From Gerris lacustris (Eukaryota > Arthropoda > Insecta > Hemiptera > Gerridae), in assembly GCA_951217055.1 (NCBI GenBank), contig OX578280.1:16035394-16099393 (forward strand): a DNA stretch of 64,000 nt, in the 5' to 3' direction. The notes below the pieces were generated by a model that did not search any database, had not been told where the DNA came from, and saw nothing but the letters and a program-made list of their open reading frames with translations. This document shows, in pieces, positions 25,501-37,700 of this stretch. Made by a program: the position numbers and the translations under genes. How positions within the stretch are numbered: position 1 is the first letter of the stretch; each line of letters begins with the position of its first letter.

Positions 25501-28500
25501 ATTGATTGAAAATAAATCACTGAATGCCAATAAAAAATATCACTTTTTCATAGTGTCCATTTACATGCTTCATACTTACAAAAACCTGTGTGCGTAAGTG
25601 GTAGGGTTTGATGTCTAATGATGTTGAACTGATGCAAACTGATGAATATTTTTATCTGGTGGCTTCAAAATAGATTTTTACTAATTATTTTTTAGTTGTA
25701 CGTCAAATTGACATATGATAAGTAATAAAGGGTGTTTTTTTAAAGATAAGTATTCTAGGGTTAATAAGCTAATAATAAATTTTCCACTTCAATTTTTCAT
25801 TCTGGTCAAAATTATTAATAAATAAAATCTTTATTCGTCTTTTTATTATTGTTCTTATAATAAATAAATAAATAAAAAATAAAATAAATAATAATAATCC
25901 AAACTTTAATTTTGAATGGTCAGAAATTGTTTATCTTTAAAAAATCATACATTTCAGCTTTACTTGAACAATTTTTTTTTTCTTTTAAATTTAAGGTTTC
26001 ATTTTTTTTATGTGATACAAACAAACTAAGAACCACTCTTGCTTAATATGGCTGCAATTTTAACCACAATATTATTCATTTTAAGCCAATTTAACATCTA
26101 AAAATTGTTACAGTATATTAGGACTCTAAATTAGCCAAATAATAAGACATTATTAATGGCTAGCAGAATCACAATTTTTTCACATTCAGGGAAGCTCATT
26201 TCACTTCACTTTGCTTAATTTCATTAATAATTATTTAATTATATTTGTACTATATCAATTTTTCATCCCTTTTCACCCCTTCATTATATTTATCATCATT
26301 AAAGTTGGTTGTTACTAATAATCATCAATATTCTGTACAAAAATATAAAACATTAGGTCATGGAGAATCACAATATTTAAGTGTTGCCCCCCTAAAATCA
26401 TCACTAATACGTTTTTCACTTTGTTTTATTAACTCCTAACTACAATGTTCGCATGTTTTAACACATCACATAACAATTTCACAGTTTCACTTCATTTATC
26501 CTGTAACACGTGTCTTCACGATTTGAGTGTGATAAAATTAAAATTGTTAATGTGGTACTTACTTTAAAAGAGTTCATATTTTCTTAAAATCAAAAGACTA
26601 TATTTTTCTGTCATTTATGCTTTTGTAATTATTATAATATTTATCAAATATTTACCTTATATTTATTTTAATTATTATATTTATCTTATTTTTATTTTTA
26701 AATTTAAACTTATTTGGCTCATTTTATTTTTCAGTATAATTTTGATTTTATGATAAAATAAACTATTTTTTTTCTATTGTTCAATCACTTATTATGAGTT
26801 TAATTTTATTTATTCATTTAAGTTTTTAAATATTGTATTTTAAATTTAATTAAATGGAAATATAATTATTATTATGATATTTAATTGAAGTTCTAAAATA
26901 ATTTGATATTAACAAAAAATTTACACTCTCCTAAGTTTAAGCACAAAAAGGTTGCACATGGTATTGTGGTTTCAAAACTTCATACTTGCTTTAAAGTGTG
27001 GTTCACTATGTGTATGTGCTCCAAATTTTAGCTTATTCAGACTATTCTTACTATTTTTTGTATTTTATTTATATTATTAAGCTGATAGACTATTTTATTG
27101 TCGCAAATGAAAAGAAATTAAAAAATAAACAATTTATTTTTTTATTTCTAGTTAGTTAAATAAGGAGGAAAAAAGACTAGTTAGTATAAATTAGGTAGTT
27201 TTCTATTGAAACTCTTTTTATAAATGGGAGTTGTTTTTTCGTTTGACATAAAGTATGTCTATACTGAACAAAAATTCAAAAAAGGGCTGCAGGTGGATGA
27301 GAAAAAAAACGGTTTGGATTGTGTGTGTGATTGCAGAATTGATGAGAAACGAAATAATGGATTCACCGACCACAACAACTACAACAACTGCTGCTTCCCT
27401 GCTGCATAAAGTGATGAGAACAGCTGCTACTGCAGCTACAACAGCTTACTGGAACCCACCAACAACTATGACTACAACAACTACTACTACATTCCCTACT
27501 ACAACGACAACGCCAACTACGACTACGACTACCGAACCAACCACTACGACAACCACCGAATTCCCCTTCCTCAATATCCTTAACCAGAATTTAAGGAAGA
27601 ATTTCACTCAAGGTAATTGAATCATTCCTGATTGAAAAGAAATAAGAAGTTGAAACATTTTGACACAGTGGAGGTTTGGGGAGCACAACATAAGGAGTAG
27701 ATACACTAGTAGATAATAGATTTCTCATTAGACTTTAAGCGGTAGATTCATGAGACTATTATTCTTCTTCAACATTTTTACTTAAAAGCTATCTAGTAGT
27801 TAATACGAGTTATAAATGTAACTCTAATCTTCCATCTTCATTCTTCCATTTAATTTAATAGATGTAATAATTAAAAAGATTTATCGATCTCCCCTAACTT
27901 TTTCCAATTGTTTTCTAAAAGTTTAAATTAAACTTTTAAAACAAGTAAAATACTTCTATCGATCTTACTTTAAAATAAAAGTTGATTCTAAATTTTTATA
28001 GAATAAGATATTAAGAGTGCATTAGAGAGTTTTTTTAAATAAGTTATTATTAGGATTTTAAGAGAATCAGGCTATAAATTCAGCCCTCCTATGCCTTTTT
28101 TTATGGGCTACTGGACTAGTTTGAGGAAGGGGGTAGGAAAAGAAGGAAGTGCATAGAGAGTGGAGACAAAATCTGACAAGTGGGAGGGGATCAAGATTGA
28201 CCTGCAAGGTTCATCAAACCTTGATCATAGTAAAGCACTTGGAGCCACATCTAAGAATTTCTAAACATGGCTAACCCGCAAAGCAATAGTGCATTGCGGG
28301 CTACATCATAACAGACTTACAGTCTTCGCACAACTAGAATCGACGTGTTGACAGCGCGGGAAATTGAGTGACACAAATTGGCCAACCTCTCTGGGGGAAA
28401 AAATAAAGCCACTACGAAGCCTTCTTGTACTGTTATCCAGAGGGCCTCTCCCCTCCACTAGAGACATTTATCTTTGCCTAGTTGGCCCGACCTTTTGTCC

Positions 28501-31500
28501 GGGAAAATCTCAAGCTCTCATTGGCTCGTCCCCCCTTTTGCTAGTTTTTCCCGCGCTGTCAACACGTCGATTCTAGTTGTGCGAAGACTGTAAGGTATTA
28601 TTAGGACTTATTCTCTTAAGAATAATAAGTATCTGGTTTAAGCCTGGAATGCTAATGGTAGTCGAATCGACGAGCACAGTTTGAACCTTAACCTTTTATG
28701 CTCGTATGCGATGGTGATGGATACCCCATCCTTCTGCAGTGCTTGCACTGGTTAGTAACACTTTTGAGCATTCACTTGTTTTCTGGCAAATTCCCGTCAA
28801 AGCTACTTCGTCGATTTGACTAACGTTTAGTAATAAACGTAGGGAATTAATTGGTCGTTGAATGAGCCTGGGAAAATGGGCCTGGGGTAAGGGGCAATGG
28901 GGCTAGGGTAATTGGCCTTGGGCCAGAGACCAATAACTGATAATTTGGGGCCTGGAGCACTAAGAAAAGGGCCTAGGGCTTTTGGCCTGGGGCATGGGAC
29001 CTGATGCATTAATGTTCACTCAATTTCAGATTCTTCTGATGTTCCTACTAAGTTATTTGTCATCAAATGTTTGTATATCTCACTAAAAGATTTAACAATG
29101 AGTTCTTAATAGTTTTCTCTTTATAAAAGTGTAGTTTCAACCCAAAAAATGTATTTTCTGCATATGTTAGTCGAATCGACGAAGGTTTAGTAATACCAGC
29201 CATCCAATTACCATTAGTATTTAACGGTTAAGGAAGGAGTTCTTTGACCAGTTCATAATTTGTAAAGTTTAACCAACTCAACGGATCTTCTAATTCAGGA
29301 ATGTACCTCTGCGGAGGGTTTAAATTATACCGAATGAGATTAAACGATTTAAAAGTGAATCTTTCAAACAATTTATTGTTGGGATCCGGTGTGGATACAA
29401 CGCCAGCGGGCCCCCTTGTAAGAGGGTTCTGCCCAAGATTCAAAGAAAAGAGTGGCAAAGTGCCAGAAGGGTGCGTGTTTGGATCCACAAGGGATCCAAT
29501 CGGCAGCAGCCTTAGCATGGCATGGAACCACAGAGGATCCAAACGTGTTCAAAGGGTTAAGAGAAATAAGTATGAAAGCAGGCACAAAATGACATTTTTT
29601 TTTCTTTAACACTTCTTGTTTAACAAAAACAAGAAACGATTATTCTTTAATTTTACTTTATATAAAAATTTTAAAATGTATTATAATTGTATCAATTATA
29701 ACTAGAATTTTAGTTTCGACTTTAGTTCGAATTTTAGTTGGGACTAATTTAATTGGCTCCTGTGCACTCTTAAATGGCAATACTCCACTATCCAATATAA
29801 TTTAACAATCTCCGTACACATGAATTAAGTGAACACTTACAACATATTACTATAAAATTGACTCAATACTCCTAACTCACTTCTCTCAACCATAATTATC
29901 TACATACTTTTTCTACTCTCCCCTAAAAACTTCCCTTGGGGGGAAAAAAAAATCAGGATTTATTCAACATAATTGTTAGGATTTTGCTCACATGCATGAA
30001 GCTCTTGAGATTTATTTTTTATTTTATTTTTTTATTATAAGTGCACTTTGCATGCATGAATATTGATCAGTGGCAAGTATGAAAAAATCAAAATAATGTT
30101 ACTTTTTTTGCATTTGTGATGAGATTTTTCGGGAAGTTTAACAATTCCTTTTTATAAAGTGAAGTGTGATTTTTTTTTTAAATTTTATTCTTATAAATTA
30201 TATTAGTGAAGTGATTGACATGATTTTTTTTTTTTTTTTTTTTTTTCTACTTTCTTTCTTGTTAGTACATTTTTATCATAAATAGCAAAATTATTCTGGA
30301 GTTTTTACTGTTACTGGGCAATTAATTATAAAGTTATCTTAAACAAAGCAATTTGTGGTACTTCTTTAGATTGTTACTCCCCTATGTTGTTTTAGAATAT
30401 AAATGATTTTGACTAAATTACTATTAAGACAAAGGGATGTTTAGTCCAATGTACTTTGGGACAAAGGAATATCACACTTCTGTTTTTATGAGGGGAGTAA
30501 CAGTCTAAAGAAGAACATTCCATACACCTTCTTTAGATTGTTACTCCCCTCTGGTTTTTTTTATAAGGGGAGTAACAGTCTAAAGAAGTGCCTAATTTAT
30601 TATGTAAAGGACATTTTCCTACCGGTTCTATCGAGAGCTTATTAAAACAACCAGTCTGATTTGGACTTTTTAAATGTATTTCAGCTCTACAGAAGAGATA
30701 TTATGTCCAAAAGTAATTCAATAAATTGTTTTAAAGATGAAAATTGATTAATAAAATTAAGAAATAATAAATATTTATTATCCTAATATTCAATATTTAA
30801 AAAACTAACGAAAAAAAAGAAAGAGATTTGGCATAAACCTATGAAGCTATAAGGTTTTTATTTCCAGGCAACAACAAATTAGGTAAATATGTCGTATCTG
30901 ACCCACTTTGTCTAAATAACTACTATGATAAAGGGATATTTTGTCTAATGTACATTGGGACAAAGGAATATCAAACTTTTGTATATAAAAGTGTGATATT
31001 CCTTTGTCCCAATGTACATTAGACTAAATATTCCTTTATCGTAGTAGTTATTTAGACAAAGTGGGTCAGATACGACATATTTACCACAAATTACACTTTT
31101 CAATTTTTTTTGGATAATTGATGTTTTGGTTGTTACTGACGATTAAGGCTTTAATCCTATCATTGATATAGTGAGTTAATAGTTTCTGTTCATAATGAAA
31201 TGTTTGTGAAAATAAGAGAAAAATGTGAAGTGATTTATTTTAATTTAGAAAAACTGTGAATAAACAATTTCTTTTTTGGACTATCACCATTTCACCAGCA
31301 CCATTTTCACCTTACCATATTTACTTTTAGTTCATCATAATATTGTGCTTTTATGTTTCTTAAGTGTTTGCTTTTGTTTGACCATGTATGTTGTTCGTTT
31401 CTTTTCAGATGTGTTTAATAGTAAAAAGCAACATTTCATTACTGCTTTTTTTTATATAGATTTGTTTGAAAAATGCATGTGTTTTTTAGCTTTATTTTTG

Positions 31501-31639
31501 AAAAACAAAAACAAAATAACACTGGAATATCAAAATCTGATTGTAAGAATTATTATTAGCATATGAAGCTAGTCATATGGTTTGCTACTGCAAAAAAAAA
31601 AAAATAATAATAATAAATGAACAATAGACAAATATATAT

Positions 31640-31701
<62 letters not shown>

Positions 31702-34700
31702 ATTATATAAGGGACCTGTGGAAAAATAGCCTAATTGACAAAATTATAAACTAAGCTGCATAAATTATTTTGATAGCCTTTTTCCTACAAAACTTCACAG
31801 AAAAAATATTCTGACGAGCCCCTTTACATTATTATTTTTATTTTTATTTTTTTTAAAAAAAACATAATAATGTTTCAAATTGTCTCAAAACCATCTTTAA
31901 ACCTCATTCTTCTTGGTTCAAATATTTTTTGGGTTAACGTTTTTTTTTCCACTTGGCTGTTTATATCAAAACTAATTTTGTGTAGGGTGGTTTGGATAAT
32001 CAAAAAGTCCGATTATTAAAATTCACCAAATAAAAAGGAACGATATAAAATAAATGCGATTGTTTGTAAAGAAAAATAAAAAAGCATTTTTGATTATTTA
32101 TCTATAGTACATAGTGAAGAAATATAATTATACACCTCTCTTTTTAAGAATTAATTGTGGTTGCTTCCCCCCCCCCCCCCCCCCCCCCATGAAGCCAGAT
32201 CAGATAATAGAACATTCAGTTATCTGGACATTGGACGTCTATTATTGACGCTCTACTGTATAAAGGATGTTAAAAAAAAAAATAATAATATTTTAATTAT
32301 TTAGGTCCTCAGGGGTATTAAATAAATAAAAACTACTTAATTTAATTTCTGAAGGTGATATTTCGTCCCTACCTTTGGGACATCTTCTAACCTTTGCTAG
32401 AGGTCTAGTTATATTATATAACTAGACCATTATATTATATTATATATAAAATGTATAATAATAATAATTTCTTTGAATGGTATTTTTGGTGCATGGATAA
32501 CTTGTAGAATTGAATTTGGTAAATCTGAAATACATGTAGCTGAATTCTTAGTGGAAATTACTCATGAATAAAACTCATAGTGATCAGCCTACTTTCAAAC
32601 CACAATAGTAAATTCATTAATTTAAACCTTTAATTTCAATTGTGGTTCAAATGTTTGGTTTTTCATGGTTCGTAATCTTTTGAGTTTTTATATCTCAGTT
32701 TGCTTTTCGACAATGAAAACATATTTTTAAAATAAATCTAATTTATTATTATTATTTGTTGGCTTTTATTTTTACAATAATTAATTATTTTGTTATTGGC
32801 AACATCTGGAGCATCATAAAAAAGTATATTCTTTATTTTGTTTTAGTGCTCAAGGTGTGCTAAACCCTTTTTCTCTGAGTACCAATTTTTTTCTTTCCCA
32901 TTAATATTATAGATATATATATATATATAAAAAAAAAAACAACTTGTGAATAATAGAAAAAAAAATTATATAGGTATATTGTTTGTGAACTTTAGAAATC
33001 CAGTTTAAATGTTAAACATAAAAAATTTATAGTTCATATTTTTAAAAAAAAATAATTCTGGCTTTCTTTAAATAACTGATTTTCATTTTTTCCTTCAGAT
33101 AAGCATATACAACTCCTCAAATCTGTAAATATTCCTGTTTTATAATAATATAGTGAACTTATTTATATTGTATGTTTTCAGGTTTGGGATTGTCTAATGG
33201 GATGTTTGATTCTACTGGTATGGAGACTGGACCCAGCGAGGGAGTAATGAGTTATGACAGTCCTCTAGCACCATCTGCTCTCGTAGATCATAGAGCACTC
33301 GGTTCTAACTCATGCGATCGTATCAACATCATGGGAACCATTGTCCAGGACTCGGCACCTTATCTATATCCATTTATAATTGAATACAGTTTAATCGGTG
33401 CTGCTGTCATTTATGTTATGTGGAGACACATTGGAAAATATCCAAGGTAAATTTCTGTATTTTTAAATATATTTTTTACATTATGCGTGTTATAAGTTGT
33501 GAATTTTGACAGCGATGTAAAATTCGAAAAATTAGAGTGGGGAGCCAATAAGAGGTCAGGATTTTGAAATCTAGAAGGTTGGGCCAACTAGGCAAACAAA
33601 AATATCACTGGCCCCTCCTCTCTCACAGGCCTAGTGGCTTTATTTTTTTTCCTCATATATAGGTTAGCCAATCTGAGTGTGAAAAGTCACCAACCATAAC
33701 GTGTACAATAAAGACACACCATGTTTTATGGTATCTGCCTGACCATCTATCCATCAATACTATTGCAAATCCCCATTAGGGATGATCAAGTCAGTGATTT
33801 TATAGTCACAGTGAAAATGGTAATCACCATTTTCACTGTGACTAGTTTTAGAGACAGGTAGAAGAAAATCACCGTTGGTGAAAAATCACTGGTGATTTTT
33901 CACCGACGGTGATTTTCTTCTACCTGTCTCTAAAACTATATATTTTTTTTTACATATTTTCACTGGTTCCTTATAGTGATTTTCTAATTATTAAGTGTTT
34001 TATTATAGGTGACGCACATTTTAAGAAAACTTGTTATGAATAAATTAGTAAATAGAGAATTATAATAAGACATTTTTGATTATTTAAATATTTATTTTCC
34101 TCTTAATATCAATCAATTCCTCTAATATAATTTTAACAGATTGTGCACATTTAATTATTGAATGGAAACAAATATATGACCCCACCCTGAATGGTAATTC
34201 TAAATAATCCTACTTTCAATTCCTGGTGGGATCACATTATTCTAGCCTCATTTGACCTATCGTCTCATAATAGGACTGGAGTAAGCTATATGCCCCACTA
34301 AATGACTGAATATATTTCTCAACAATTTTATATTTAATGATTTTTAAAGTAAGAAGTTTTATTCATTGATCTTACTGTTATAATTTTCAGATATGAGCAA
34401 GGAGAAGAAGATTTGGAACAAAGATTAGAAGTGATGCTAAGTCGGCGGGCTGTAGCCATGGCTCAGGCACAACATCAAGGAAGAATGGACTGTGTCGGTG
34501 CTTCTAAAGGATTATTCTTTGGTCTGCTTCTTCTAGTTGCTTCTCTGATCTGTCTCATCTTGTTCTTCGTACTCATCCATAATCCACAGCTGAGCCTCCT
34601 TGCCATTTACCTGGCCGATGCATCACACTGTATCCTCATGGCGTTTTCTGTTATAGCCATAATAATAGGATTTATAAGGTAATAAGTTATTTTATACATA

Positions 34701-37700
34701 TATACTAGGAATCGCGAGAGTATAGTAATAAATATGTATTGAGTATTGAGAAAATAGATAATCATGATAAAGTTAAAGAGTATGATTGTAGATGAGTCTA
34801 GTAATGAGGGAGCCACTCTGCATTCTTACTATTCCACTAACCACACATCTCCTTTTCAACTATTATAAAAGTAGCACTTCACTACACAAAAACTTCCGCT
34901 TGTGTCAAGTTGCAATTTTACATGCCTGTTTCAATTGTGCTTTAGATGATGTATGTGAAGTTTTATTACAATCGTTAAGTTAGAACGCAAGATATCGGTA
35001 AAAACGTTGTTTTCTCTATTTTAAACGTTTAGGTCCGCTTTAATAGTTTTAACAATCTTTATCACTTCATAGTTGTGTGTCGCTGTGTTACTAAAAAAAA
35101 TATATATATTAAAAAAAGTTCTCTCATTGAATAGGTGGTGATAGAATCATTTCCCGTCTTGAAATTCCAATTTTACATTTGAAGCTCACGATTATGCGAG
35201 CGTTGTGCAAAAGCAAAAACGCTTGGATGAATAACGTTGTCCAACAAACGCGTCCTGGGGATTGGTAAAATGAGGAGCTTAGTATCAAAGACGGACAAGA
35301 GCACATTTCAAAATTTTACAGGAGAGCCGAAAAACTGTAGCTCACATTCTACAGGTGCTAGAGCAATGATTTTTTTTCCTGTAGGTTCTTAATAGACTCA
35401 AAACTAGTTAGAAGTACTGAAAACGTGAATTTCTTTGATATTTTAGCTGCTAAATGTAGTTGTCCGCTTTTGAAACAAAAACAAGGTTTTGTCCGTTTTT
35501 GAAGCAAAATAATGGTTAGAATAATAATATTGGAGAAATAATTTTTTTTTTTCACGTTTTTCAGGTAGTGCCCCCAAATTTAGAGATAAAATTGATTTCT
35601 CGATTTCCCCTCGTGGAATAATTTTTATAAACATGTATGACAAAATGGTAGGAGTAGGTATTCAGATGCTAAAGCCCGCAGTGCATCATAGGACCGAGTT
35701 AGTAAAATGCAGCCTTCTGATTGGCTGTTTCGGTTATATCCACTTTTGAAGCAAAAAGTGTGTTGACTTGTCCGTATTTGAAACAAAACTACAAATATTA
35801 TTGCATTTTTACCCCTTTTCTGGTCGTTTTTGATGCAAAAGGATAGCAGAATCTGATGCAGCAGCCAAAAATCTATAAGAAACAATCGATAACTGAAATT
35901 CGGAAAAAATGTCAAATGTCCGTCTTTGATACTAGGCTCCTCAAATAAACATGTGCGCCACATTTCAACTAAATAGGTCAACTTTTACTCATATCATCAG
36001 ACACATAAATGTTACATACAGAGACACAAAGGATGCATATTTTGTTGAATGTAAGAAGCTCGCTTCAGTTAAACATAAACTTATTTTGTGAACTAGATTA
36101 CTTTAATAGCTAAGTTATAATGACAGTTTATTTGAGAAAATTATCACATTTTCCTAATGAAAAATAAATTTGTTGTACTTATTTCAGAGTGCAAGGTTTA
36201 AAATTCCACGGTGAGGATCAGAGCGATTTAAATGACATTCTTCTACGTGTCTCTGCATTTGGTCTATTTGTCTACGCTGTCTTCAGTATTATTGCTGGAT
36301 CTCTTAATATGATGACATCCGAACCTAACCTTCTGGTCATGATCACTGGCATACTATCAGTCGTTCAAGTAATTTCTTTTTATATATATATATTATAAAC
36401 ATTTTTAACTAATATTTACTTAAAAGTAAAGTTATATTTATAAATGTTCTTCACCCTGCACTCCATACGAGGCTCATGCTAGGTATTAGTAGCTATGTTT
36501 CCTATTATTATGTAGGCCTTGCATTTAAATAAATTCCTAAATAGTTTCGTTACCAAAGGCTTCTAGGAATAGAATCAGGACCATATCATACATATTCATT
36601 CCATTATTAAGAATAAAATACTCTCCAAATTGAAGTTTGAAGTGTATTTATATAGAATATAGTTAATCGAAACTAAGAAATATAGTAATAAATAGCAATG
36701 TTCGATACAACCAAGATGCGCTAAAAAAAAAGATACTTAAAATAAACGGAGTCAAAACCAGACTGGGAAGTCATAGAACAATCATAAACCATTGGTGCAT
36801 TAATTTAATTACCAGTTTCTTCTCTCAATACAGCAGTTGCACCAGTAAATATTTAATAACTCTAATTCTAGGACAAATTAATAAAATAATAAATACTCAA
36901 TTTAAAGAGCATTAGTGTGAGGTTTAAGCACCCCGATCAGAAATTAAATTGGTCAACCGATAAAGTTACGACAAAAAGTCATAGGACCAAAGTTGTAGAT
37001 TTTTCAAAATCAGTTACAACTAGTGCAATCTGCTTTTAAAAAAAAACATTAAAGTTGTGTCCGCCATCTTTAATTTTTTAAGGGGGTAAACATTCTTTTT
37101 TTTTTTTTTAACTTTTCAGATTTTTTCAGTTGATTAGGGCCAATTTCCGACCACGCTCAAAAAAACTGCGAGTCTCTAGGTTGTCTAGAAGTACCCAAAC
37201 ATTTTGATTAGTGAGTCATTGGATTTTGTCCCTTAATAATTTTTTTTCTAAAATTGTTAATAACTTTGGCTCTACTCAATATTTTTCGATGAAACCAAGC
37301 CTACAAAATGCAGAATAGGTAGGTGCTCATCTCTGAAAAAAATTAATAAATTTCATGTAGCCAGTTTTGCGCCTATAAAGTACACACATGAATACGCAAT
37401 AAAACTTAAGGCCGGATTCGGTTTTCGGAGCGTATGAAATGAAAAATTTCTAAAAATGTTTCCATTTTGACCAATGTACAGACAAAACTTTAACTTTTTT
37501 TTATACATACACACAGACAGTAATTATTGTGTTTTTGTTTAGGTTGTGCTTCAATTACTCTTCATAGCTGATATGTCCAGAAGACGTGTTCATCTTCCCG
37601 AACACGATCGTAGTAAACCAGGCCGTCAAGTCGTTACATTCCTGCTCATTGCTAATGTTACTATGTGGATCATCTACACTTTTGAAATGCACAAAGTTCT

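Noticed and set aside
28364..28576. 70-codon ORF
   Set aside because: Lies inside a MITE and is not conserved in its relatives.
29228..29612. Overlapping ORFs of 79-104 codons on both strands
   Set aside because: No domain, no splice context, overlapping in several frames; composition-driven in a GC-richer intron patch.
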